Below, piece after piece: positions 43,178 to 49,406 of a stretch of DNA of 49,406 bases. Position 1 is the first letter of the stretch; the number at the start of each line of letters is the position of its first letter. The notes beneath the pieces are model-generated. The model ran no database searches. It saw only the letters and a list, made by a program, of their open reading frames with translations, and was not told the origin of the DNA. Position numbers and translations under genes: made by a program. Origin of the DNA: Paenibacillus sp. YN15 (GTDB lineage: Bacteria > Bacillota > Bacilli > Paenibacillales > NBRC-103111); contig NZ_QMFA01000051.1 of the NCBI RefSeq assembly GCF_003285005.1, positions 1 to 49,406 on the forward strand, written 5' to 3'.

Positions 43178-44083
43178 ATGGAGGTTCAAGAGGCGCTTAT
43201 TCCTTCTTCAGGCAAAGGACCGTTTTTGCTGAAACTGTTCAATGTGCATCCATCCCCGGGGTCCCGGCCTTTCCGGATGCATAAGCATCTCCCGTTTGAA
43301 ATTGTCCTCTTCAAATCCGGACAGGGAATCTACCGGACCCTGGACAAGGAGTATGATATCCGGAGCGGGGACGTATTTCTGTTCAGCAGCAATGAGGTGC
43401 ACTGCATTACCGACATCCGGGGCGATATGTCGCTGATGAATATTCACTTTGAACCCCGTTTTATCTGGTCCAACGGCAATGATTTGTTCGACGCCAACTA
43501 CCTGAAAATCTTCTTTCAGCGCAGCAAAAATTTCGAGAACCGGCTGGACCGGGACAATCCCCATACCCGGGTGGTCGGCAAGCTGCTGGAGGATATGGAG
43601 GTGGAGTTTTTCCATAAACCCGCGGAGCACAGATTGATGGTCAAGGTTCAGCTGCTGACGATTCTGGTGCATCTGATCCGCCATTTCGACTATGTGAAGG
43701 ATGATGAAACGGAGGATTTCGGATACAAAAACAATTTTGCCGCTGTTGAAAAAGCCATAGATATGATAGACCGGCATTTGTCGGAGCCGATTACCCTTCA
43801 GGATTTGGCGCAGGCGGCCAATATGAGCAAAACGTATTTTTGCGCGGTCTTCAAGAAGCTGAACGGGGTTACGGCATGGGAGTATATGACGGCCAAGCGG
43901 GTGGAAAAAGCGGTGGAGTGGCTGCGCAAGGGGGAGGAATGCACCATGCTGGAGCTGGCCGCGGAGTGCGGCTTCAATAATACGGCCAATTTCAACAGGG
44001 CGTTTAAGCTGCACACGGGAAAAACTCCCTCGGAAGTCAGGCAAGGCAGATTTTCCGCCATGGGGGACTCCTATTACGACTGA
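43178..44083 (+). CDS. AraC-family regulator of the sugar-acid operon
   Basis: A 301-residue regulator with an N-terminal cupin sensor (RMHKHLPFEIVLFKSGQGIY, IRSGDVFLFSSNEVHCI) and a C-terminal double helix-turn-helix (LQDLAQAANMSKTYFCAVFK, LELAAECGFNNTANFNRAFK). I chose ATG 43178, preceded by GCAGGTGAT; ATG 43157 would add seven residues. It is transcribed divergently from the dehydratase operon, across a 174-nt shared region, so it most likely controls that operon in response to a sugar or sugar acid. Confidence 0.87.
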   Translation: MEVQEALIPSSGKGPFLLKLFNVHPSPGSRPFRMHKHLPFEIVLFKSGQGIYRTLDKEYDIRSGDVFLFSSNEVHCITDIRGDMSLMNIHFEPRFIWSNGNDLFDANYLKIFFQRSKNFENRLDRDNPHTRVVGKLLEDMEVEFFHKPAEHRLMVKVQLLTILVHLIRHFDYVKDDETEDFGYKNNFAAVEKAIDMIDRHLSEPITLQDLAQAANMSKTYFCAVFKKLNGVTAWEYMTAKRVEKAVEWLRKGEECTMLELAAECGFNNTANFNRAFKLHTGKTPSEVRQGRFSAMGDSYYD

Positions 44084-44152
44084 TGCTTGCAGGCTAAGAT
44101 ACATAGAATGAAAAAGGGCTGGGCTGAAAGGGCTTGCACCGTGAAATAGTAG

Positions 44153-44181
44153 TTGCAACCGGGTATGAAAATGAATAAGAT
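44153..44181 (+). promoter_or_regulatory. Promoter for glmS
   Basis: TTGCAA (44153-44158), 17-nt spacer and TAAGAT (44176-44181) lie about 50 nt before the ribozyme cleavage site. No other promoter-like sequence is better in 44084-44234. Confidence 0.5.
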
Positions 44182-44233
44182 GGGTATATGTCATTTCAGC
44201 AGGAAAGCGGGGGTAGGGGTTGTTGCACGACTA

Positions 44234-44515
44234 AGCGCCAGAGCTTGGGGCGCGGTGAGGGCAGGGGAATCGGAGTGATTTGCCCGGCAAGAGGGCGGGA
44301 ACGGCAGGGAACCGGCGGCTGTGGCGCCGCGGTTGGCCGGATTCGCCAGGGCAAAGAGCAAGCTTCCAATTGGCCGGAGCCGGCGCAAGCTGACGAGGTG
44401 AAGGTGTTCGGATTTTTCGGCGGGGACCTTCCGGTCTTGAGCAAGTACGCATCCAGGCCGTGAAGCTGGAAGGCAAATCGGCGCGGGCAACCGGCCGCAC
44501 AAGATTCCAGCAGGA
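44234..44515 (+). ncRNA. glmS ribozyme (glucosamine-6-phosphate-activated self-cleaving riboswitch)
   Basis: The cleavage-site motif A|GCGCCAGA is at 44234-44241. Helix P1 is formed by AGCTTG (44242) and CAAGCT (44386), followed by the highly conserved core TGACGAGGTG, TTTTTCGGCGGGGAC and CTTCCGG (44391-44433). Downstream helices include GCTGGAA (44465) / TTCCAGC (44505). In this class, GlcN6P binding triggers cleavage and decay of the glmS message. The P1 loop is about 138 nt where Bacillus ribozymes have around 12, so the RNA is much longer than usual. Boundaries at the 3' side are approximate. Confidence 0.9.
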
Positions 44516-44701
44516 TGCTTTATGTATTGATCTTGCCGTCCGTGACGATACGGATGTGCCATATAGCGTTGCCATGATTCATAATGTTTCACATGCGCGA
44601 AAAAACCATCGTGAGAACCCTGGTTTCGCATTGTCAAAAACGGGAATGAGAAATGACGCTATAAGTCTGCCTGTTTGGCCATTAGCAAGCTTATAGGGAA
44701 A

Positions 44702-44744
44702 GCCTCCATGTCTTTTTTTCTCGAAAAAAAAGCTTCCGGGAGGC
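44702..44744 (+). other. Leader hairpin between the ribozyme and glmS
   Basis: GCCTCC (44702-44707) pairs with GGAGGC (44739-44744), enclosing an inner stem of CTTTTTTT and AAAAAAAG. It lies in a 280-nt leader that has no gene. Its function is unclear; it could stabilise the RNA 3' of ribozyme cleavage or act as a pause or terminator site. Confidence 0.45.
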
Positions 44745-44794
44745 CTGTTCAGTTCTGCTCTTATGAAAACTTAAAACAACTGGAGGAATTATAT

Positions 44795-46624
44795 ATGTGC
44801 GGTATTGTAGGATATGTGGGTAAACGGGATTCCCAGGATATTCTGATCGAGGGCCTGAAGAAGCTGGAGTATCGGGGTTATGACTCCGCAGGTGTGGCCG
44901 TATTTACCCAGAACGGGCTGGAGGTCCGCAAGACCAAGGGCCGTCTGGCAGTCCTGGAATCCGCGCTGGGCGAAAAACCCCTGCACGGCTCCATCGGCAT
45001 CGGGCATACCCGCTGGGCCACCCACGGCAAACCCTCCGACGTGAACTCCCACCCCCATACGGACAACGCCCACAAGTTTTCCGTGGTGCATAACGGCATT
45101 ATTGAAAATTACATGGCATTGAAGGATGAGCTGATTGCAGCCGGTGCGCAATTTGTGTCCGAAACGGATACAGAGGTAATCGCCCATCTGATCGCTTCCG
45201 TTTATGAAGGCGACATTGTAAAGGCTGTGCAAAAGGCAGTATCCCGGATGCGCGGCGCTTTTGCCCTGGGTGTACTGACTGAATATGAGCCGGATAAGCT
45301 GGTGGCTGTACGTCTGGCCAGCCCGCTGATTATCGGAGTGGGCGAAGGCGAAAACTTCATCGGCTCCGACATCCCGGCTATTCTGGAGCATACCCGGAAC
45401 GTCTATATTTTAAACGACGGGGAAATGGCTCTGTTGACAAAAGACGGCGTCGAATTAATGACAATTGAAGGAAATTTTATTTCCCGGGAATTATTCCATG
45501 TCGATTGGGATATTACTACCGCAGAAAAAGCCGGCTTCGACCACTTCATGCTGAAGGAAATTCATGAGCAGCCGAAGGCTTACCGGGATACTATGGGAGC
45601 CCGTCTGAACGACGAGGGCACCGCCATTCTGCTGCCTGAATTGAAGCTCACTGCCGAGCAGATCAAGTCCATCAGCCGGATTCATATCGTAGCTTGCGGC
45701 ACCGCGTATCATGCAGGTCTGGTCGGCAAAAATATGATCGAGCAGTTGGCCCGCATTCCGGTGGAAACCGATGTGGCCTCCGAATACCGCTACCGCAGCC
45801 CCATTATCACCAAGGACACTCTGGTGATTGTGGTCAGCCAGTCCGGCGAAACCGCCGACACCCTGGCCGCGCTGCGCGAAGCCAAACGCTGCGGCGCCCA
45901 TGTTCTGGCTATCACCAATGTGGTAGGCAGCTCGGTAGCCCGCGAAGCGGACAGCGTCATTGTCACCTGGGCCGGTCCGGAAATCGCTGTGGCCTCCACC
46001 AAGGCGTATACGTCCCAGTTGATCGCCTTCTCCCTGTTCTCTCTGTACCTGGCGCAAACCCTGGGCACCCAACCGGCGTCGGCCATTGCCGAAACCATCG
46101 CCGCCATGAAGAAGCTGCCGGAGCAGGTGGAAAGCATTCTGGCCCGGGGCGATGAAATCAAGGTATATGCTGAAGAGATCGCCAAGCACCAGGACCTGTT
46201 CTTCATCGGCCGCGGCGTGGATTATGCCGTTGCTCTGGAAGGTTCCCTGAAGCTGAAGGAAATTTCCTATATCCACTCCGAAGCCTATCCGGCCGGCGAG
46301 CTGAAGCATGGCACCCTGGCCTTGATCGAAGAGGGTGTTCCGGTCATCGCCCTGGCGGTGCAGGAGGATCTCTTCGAGAAAACCGTCAGCAACGTCAAGG
46401 AAGTAAAAGCCCGCGGCGCCCACGTTCTGGGCCTCGGCCAAGAAGGCCACGAGGAGCTGCCCAAAGCCGTGGATCAGGTGTTCAGCATCCCGCGGACCGT
46501 CAGCCTGCTGACCCCGGCTCTCTCCGTGGTGCCGCTGCAGCTGTTGGCCTACTACGCCTCCCTGGCCCTGGGCCACGACGTGGATAAGCCGCGCAATTTG
46601 GCGAAGAGCGTGACGGTGGAGTAA
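44795..46624 (+). CDS. glmS: Glutamine--fructose-6-phosphate aminotransferase (isomerising)
   Basis: Makes glucosamine-6-phosphate from fructose-6-phosphate and glutamine, the first step to UDP-GlcNAc. The 609-residue protein starts MCGIVGYVG, with Cys2 the glutaminase nucleophile after Met removal, which fixes the start at 44795; GGAGG lies 9 nt before it. The glutaminase domain includes GIGHTRWATHG. Two SIS domains follow (CGTAYHAG, SQSGETADTLAA, ASTKAYTSQ), and the C-terminus KPRNLAKSVTVE is canonical. Controlled by the upstream ribozyme. It is separated from glmM by the 18-kb sugar block. Confidence 0.97.
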   Translation: MCGIVGYVGKRDSQDILIEGLKKLEYRGYDSAGVAVFTQNGLEVRKTKGRLAVLESALGEKPLHGSIGIGHTRWATHGKPSDVNSHPHTDNAHKFSVVHNGIIENYMALKDELIAAGAQFVSETDTEVIAHLIASVYEGDIVKAVQKAVSRMRGAFALGVLTEYEPDKLVAVRLASPLIIGVGEGENFIGSDIPAILEHTRNVYILNDGEMALLTKDGVELMTIEGNFISRELFHVDWDITTAEKAGFDHFMLKEIHEQPKAYRDTMGARLNDEGTAILLPELKLTAEQIKSISRIHIVACGTAYHAGLVGKNMIEQLARIPVETDVASEYRYRSPIITKDTLVIVVSQSGETADTLAALREAKRCGAHVLAITNVVGSSVAREADSVIVTWAGPEIAVASTKAYTSQLIAFSLFSLYLAQTLGTQPASAIAETIAAMKKLPEQVESILARGDEIKVYAEEIAKHQDLFFIGRGVDYAVALEGSLKLKEISYIHSEAYPAGELKHGTLALIEEGVPVIALAVQEDLFEKTVSNVKEVKARGAHVLGLGQEGHEELPKAVDQVFSIPRTVSLLTPALSVVPLQLLAYYASLALGHDVDKPRNLAKSVTVE

Positions 46625-46655
46625 GGGGAGTTGTTCGTTGTCCTAAATGTGCAAT

Positions 46656-46716
46656 GCAAATAAACTCGTATGTCAGCAAATTAAACTCGTATTGAGCAAT
46701 TAAAACTCATATCAAA
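46656..46716 (+). repeat. Three tandem 20-21-bp repeats downstream of glmS
   Basis: The units begin GCAAATAAACTCGTAT, GCAAATTAAACTCGTAT and GCAATTAAAACTCATAT. They lie between the glmS stop and its terminator hairpin; the last unit touches the terminator's 5' arm. Confidence 0.65.
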
Positions 46717-46760
46717 GCCGAGCAACCCAGGAGTATTTCCTGACATGTGCTCGGCTTTTT
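46714..46760 (+). terminator. Terminator of glmS
   Basis: GCCGAGCA (46717-46724) pairs with TGCTCGGC (46748-46755) across a 23-nt loop and is followed by TTTTT. Confidence 0.75.
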
Positions 46761-46761
46761 C

Positions 46762-47067
46762 ATGCCTTTTTTTCTGCCGCGGGAAGGAAAACAATATAAG
46801 CGTGTGTTCAATGATGAAAATACTAACTATTCAGAAGATGCTCGAAAGCGTCTCAGTATTTTACGTAATGTTTTTCAGACCCTTAAATTTCCAGTCATTA
46901 TTGGTTTAGGCGAAATACAGATAAAGGAAAGAGTCTTAGGGGAAATATTCTCTGAGACTGAATTTTTGACGTTCAATTCAAAAGTTCATCCTGCACATTC
47001 AGGTTTAAAGGTAAGTTTTCGTATTGCAGATTTGACAAGGAAGAAGCGGCTGGTGTTTTTATGTTGA
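46762..47067 (+). CDS. Hypothetical protein, possibly a gene remnant
   Basis: An AT-rich frame of 101 residues from ATG 46762 (MPFFLPREGKQYKRVFNDEN). It begins right after the glmS terminator T-run and has no ribosome binding site. It has no signal peptide or membrane segment, and I do not recognise a family. It may be the 3' part of a lost gene. The 47068-47363 gap that follows is AT-rich with nothing I can identify. Confidence 0.25.
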   Translation: MPFFLPREGKQYKRVFNDENTNYSEDARKRLSILRNVFQTLKFPVIIGLGEIQIKERVLGEIFSETEFLTFNSKVHPAHSGLKVSFRIADLTRKKRLVFLC

Positions 47068-47363
47068 GATATTTCCAAGAAGTCACTCAGGAGTATATAA
47101 GACCAGTAGTTAACTCATTGAGGTAGTAAGCCCTATTTTTAGATTCGAGCTGTTGTTTGCAAGGTTTTAATGAGGCGTTTGCATGGGAACATCTCCTTTA
47201 TCTTGGAAATTATGATCTGGTAAACAGCAATTTCTCTCTAAAGGTTTGATGTTCTTCTTTTCTGTTACGATTTGACGAAGCTTCTAAGTTGACGACTCTA
47301 GGCTTGTTGACTCGACAGCAAAGTTTGCAACACTTAAGTCATTTTATATAGTAAATTGTCAGT

Positions 47364-47822
47364 TTATTTGCCCAGTCCTGCATCTTTAAGCCATTCATAA
47401 AGTTCTGGAGATTTTGCCCGTAACCTCGCTGTACCATAACTTATAATTACTTCATCCTTTTTTGGGACTGCAGATGAAAAAACGTTTCCGTTAGTAAGTG
47501 TTTTATGGGTCCAAGTATAAGCTTGTGAAACAATAATCACTTTTCCATCTTTCATTTCTACCTTAATAATCATAGGATATTTTCCAAATTCCGTTGACCC
47601 TGAGATAGGTATTGAAGAATTAATACACCTGACAAATTTTTTGATTTTCAAATTCCCAATTTCGTCATTATCCTTGTAAAAAACCCCATGCTCCCCAGGC
47701 ATATTTCTAACAATCTGGATTGATGTGATTTCCTCAACCTTTACCAACTGAGATGCACTATTACAAGCAGTCATAACAGTAATGAATAAGATCACCGTGT
47801 GCACACATACAAGTTTTTGCAT
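47364..47822 (-). CDS. Small lipoprotein of unknown function
   Basis: A 152-residue protein with a short signal peptide ending in a lipobox (VMTACNSAS), so it is probably anchored on the outer face of the membrane. The mature part has mixed strands (EEITSIQIVRNMPG, YPMIIKVEMKDGKVIIVSQ) and a C-terminal helix (SPELYEWLKDAGLGK). A GGAGGG site 8 nt before ATG 47822 supports the start. No family recognised. The AT-rich composition differs from the core genes. Confidence 0.7.
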   Translation of the reverse strand: MQKLVCVHTVILFITVMTACNSASQLVKVEEITSIQIVRNMPGEHGVFYKDNDEIGNLKIKKFVRCINSSIPISGSTEFGKYPMIIKVEMKDGKVIIVSQAYTWTHKTLTNGNVFSSAVPKKDEVIISYGTARLRAKSPELYEWLKDAGLGK

Positions 47823-48018
47823 GTAATTTACCCTCCAATCAAGCTTTAATTATTTTATCCAAATATTCATAATATAAAATCATTCATCCTTTTAAGACCA
47901 GAAAATATACCACTTTTTTTGATTATAATTAGGACATGTAGCGCATGAAGTTCAATAACATCTAAATATGTCATAAACAAATAAATCATGTAGGAATTTG
48001 TATAAGTCTTTCTGCTTA

Positions 48019-48047
48019 TTGTAAATAAAACACTAAGAGAATAATAT
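48019..48047 (+). promoter_or_regulatory. Promoter for the secreted-protein pair
   Basis: TTGTAA (48019-48024), 17-nt spacer and TAATAT (48042-48047), about 40 nt before the GTG start of the first gene. Confidence 0.5.
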
Positions 48048-48086
48048 AAGTTCGTAAAGTAAATTTATGTAAATGGAGGGATTTTG

Positions 48087-48821
48087 GTGAAAAAAATGTT
48101 GCATATTCACACTATTTTAGCCTTTGCTTTGTTACTCATGCTATCCCCCACCTCAGCTTTTGCTTATGGAAATTCAATTTTTTTAGGCGGGACAAGCAGT
48201 AATTACTCGACAAGTCCAATTCAATATGTACAAGGAGCTAGAGCAACTATAACAACCCCGAGTACTTTTCCATATGCAATTTCCGGACAGATGTCGACAG
48301 TATGGGTTGCTGTAGTTAATTCAAGTAACGGAGCCCTCGCACAAATGGGATTTGCAAGTGAGCCTTCTGTAACAAGTGTAAATCCCCATTACTTTTTTGT
48401 AGTTGTTAATCCTGCAAATCCTCCTGGAAGTCAATACAGTGAAATAACGGGCTTAACAGGACCGTCAACATCATCTACGCAAACCTTTTCTGTAGTTAAA
48501 GAAAGTGGAACCTGGAAAGGCTACAGAAGTGGAAGCACTGTCTTTTTTGCTGGTACATCAGTTACCATATCTCCGAACAGTACTCAGTATTATAATGAGA
48601 CATATGATGATTCGCCGGTATGGTTTGGAACATCTAGCAGTAAATTGAAATTTGCAAATGTTCAATATTGGGACGGTAGTGCAAGTGCAAGTGATACCTC
48701 TAAATGGATTTGGAAAAAGCCAAACATCCCATCTAGCAACTTTATAAACGAAGGTACAGGAACTTCAATAGACACATCATCCTGGTCTTCAGATTCTACT
48801 TGGTACTCATGGAGATACTAA
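48087..48821 (+). CDS. Secreted protein of unknown function
   Basis: A 244-residue exported protein. GTG 48087 (VKKMLHIHT) has GGAGGG 6 nt upstream. The signal peptide has a hydrophobic core ILAFALLLML and a likely cleavage at AFA-YGN. The mature protein is rich in Ser, Thr, Asn, Tyr and Trp and poor in charge, like a beta-rich extracellular domain; it ends WSSDSTWYSWRY. No catalytic motif was recognised. It is followed after 22 nt by another exported protein and is likely co-expressed with it. Confidence 0.7.
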   Translation: MKKMLHIHTILAFALLLMLSPTSAFAYGNSIFLGGTSSNYSTSPIQYVQGARATITTPSTFPYAISGQMSTVWVAVVNSSNGALAQMGFASEPSVTSVNPHYFFVVVNPANPPGSQYSEITGLTGPSTSSTQTFSVVKESGTWKGYRSGSTVFFAGTSVTISPNSTQYYNETYDDSPVWFGTSSSKLKFANVQYWDGSASASDTSKWIWKKPNIPSSNFINEGTGTSIDTSSWSSDSTWYSWRY

Positions 48822-48843
48822 TTCTTTACAGGGAGGCTAAAAA

Positions 48844-49347
48844 ATGAAAAAGTCAAAGATAGCTTTACTCACTTTATTTACAACAGTTGCCCTTTCAATC
48901 GCATTGCCTATAACAATCTCAGCTACAAATGAACCTAGTAATGTTGAATCAACAATAAAAACAAAACAAAACCAAGTGTTTTTGACCCAAAATAATATAA
49001 TTCTTAAAACTCCCGATACTAAGTCAAAGATTTCTGAAGAGGAAGCTATTAACTTGGCATTAAAGTATTGCGACGCTTTAAAACCTGATCCTTCAAATAT
49101 AGCTGTAGAATATCAATTAATGACATATAGTAACTTTCATGAGTTTTCCGAAGCAGCAAAGTCAAAAAACCAAAAGCTGAAGGAAGAAGGTTATCTGAAC
49201 AATACTCCTGTTTATATTGTTACTTTGAAGGGTTTAAACTTCCCATCAATGGGAGGGAGAGCTCAAGGCAGCAAAATACAGCATATAATATTACATGAAA
49301 AAAATGTAATAATTGATGCTGATACTGGAGAAATATTATTTACTTGA
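48844..49347 (+). CDS. Secreted protein of unknown function, PepSY-like ending
   Basis: A 167-residue exported protein with GGGAGG before ATG 48844. The signal peptide (MKKSKIALLTLFTTVALSIA) probably ends near TISA-TNE. The mature region is Lys/Asn rich, includes a helix KISEEEAINLALKYCDALK, and ends with VIIDADTGEILFT, a phrase typical of PepSY-type domains that interact with proteins outside the cell. A PepSY-like fold is only suggested. The last 59 nt of the window carry no feature I can support. Confidence 0.65.
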   Translation: MKKSKIALLTLFTTVALSIALPITISATNEPSNVESTIKTKQNQVFLTQNNIILKTPDTKSKISEEEAINLALKYCDALKPDPSNIAVEYQLMTYSNFHEFSEAAKSKNQKLKEEGYLNNTPVYIVTLKGLNFPSMGGRAQGSKIQHIILHEKNVIIDADTGEILFT

Positions 49348-49406
49348 GTGTTGCGAATTTAGCATGAACGCCCCCTAAATGGGCACACGCGTAGTGCATT
49401 CGGGCA

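Noticed and set aside
44188-44463. Small ORFs over the glmS leader
   Set aside because: The sequence is explained by the ribozyme and its expanded P1; no ribosome binding site or protein family.

Overview
The window looks like chromosomal DNA of a Paenibacillus-type member of the Bacillales. The evidence is a G+C-rich coding style with strong AGGAGG ribosome binding sites and TTG/GTG starts, the Bacillales core order sigW-rsiW-cdaA-cdaR-glmM-glmS with a glmS ribozyme, and Lpl/Ytc-type sugar ABC importers with YesN/AraC-type regulators.

Layout. Positions 1-826 hold ten tRNA genes (the first cut by the window edge), closed by a terminator. Positions 1045-2617 form a small decayed accessory patch: a PIN toxin/antitoxin pair, a frameshifted relic of a phage tail tape-measure gene, and a 179-bp palindromic repeat whose second copy lies at 16025-16203. 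Positions 2700-15960 are a Fur-controlled iron (siderophore) uptake locus: an AraC-type activator, two lipoprotein receptors, two FecCD permease pairs, one FepC-type ATPase, two intact siderophore-esterase-like hydrolases and one broken one. Embedded in it are two nitrogenase-component-1-like proteins (NifD/NifK or BchN/BchB fold), with no NifH-like reductase in the window. Positions 16400-25695 are housekeeping: ppc, an EamA transporter, then sigW-rsiW-cdaA-cdaR-glmM.

Positions 25800-44090 are a carbohydrate block that separates glmM from glmS: a membrane YesN-like regulator, a Lpl/Ytc-type importer with its lipoprotein, a 2039-residue secreted multidomain protein, and on the minus strand an enolase-superfamily dehydratase, an SDR, an RraA-like protein and a cytoplasmic GH10 enzyme, with a divergent AraC regulator. 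Several cre-like sites suggest CcpA control. Positions 44150-46760 hold glmS with an unusually large glmS ribozyme. From about 46770 to the end the DNA becomes AT-rich and encodes small lipoproteins or secreted proteins of unknown function.

How the genes work together. In the iron locus, receptors bind ferric siderophores, the permease pairs with the shared ATPase import them, and the esterases cleave ester-type siderophores. The nitrogenase-like pair is the most interesting part: its D-like subunit keeps the three-cysteine cluster pattern, while all three matching positions in the K-like subunit are non-cysteine. That resembles the lopsided cluster ligation of dark-operative protochlorophyllide reductase, and suggests a low-potential reductase working on an imported metal complex or an iron-stress metabolite. 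This is inference. All calls come from reading the sequence; no database search was run.
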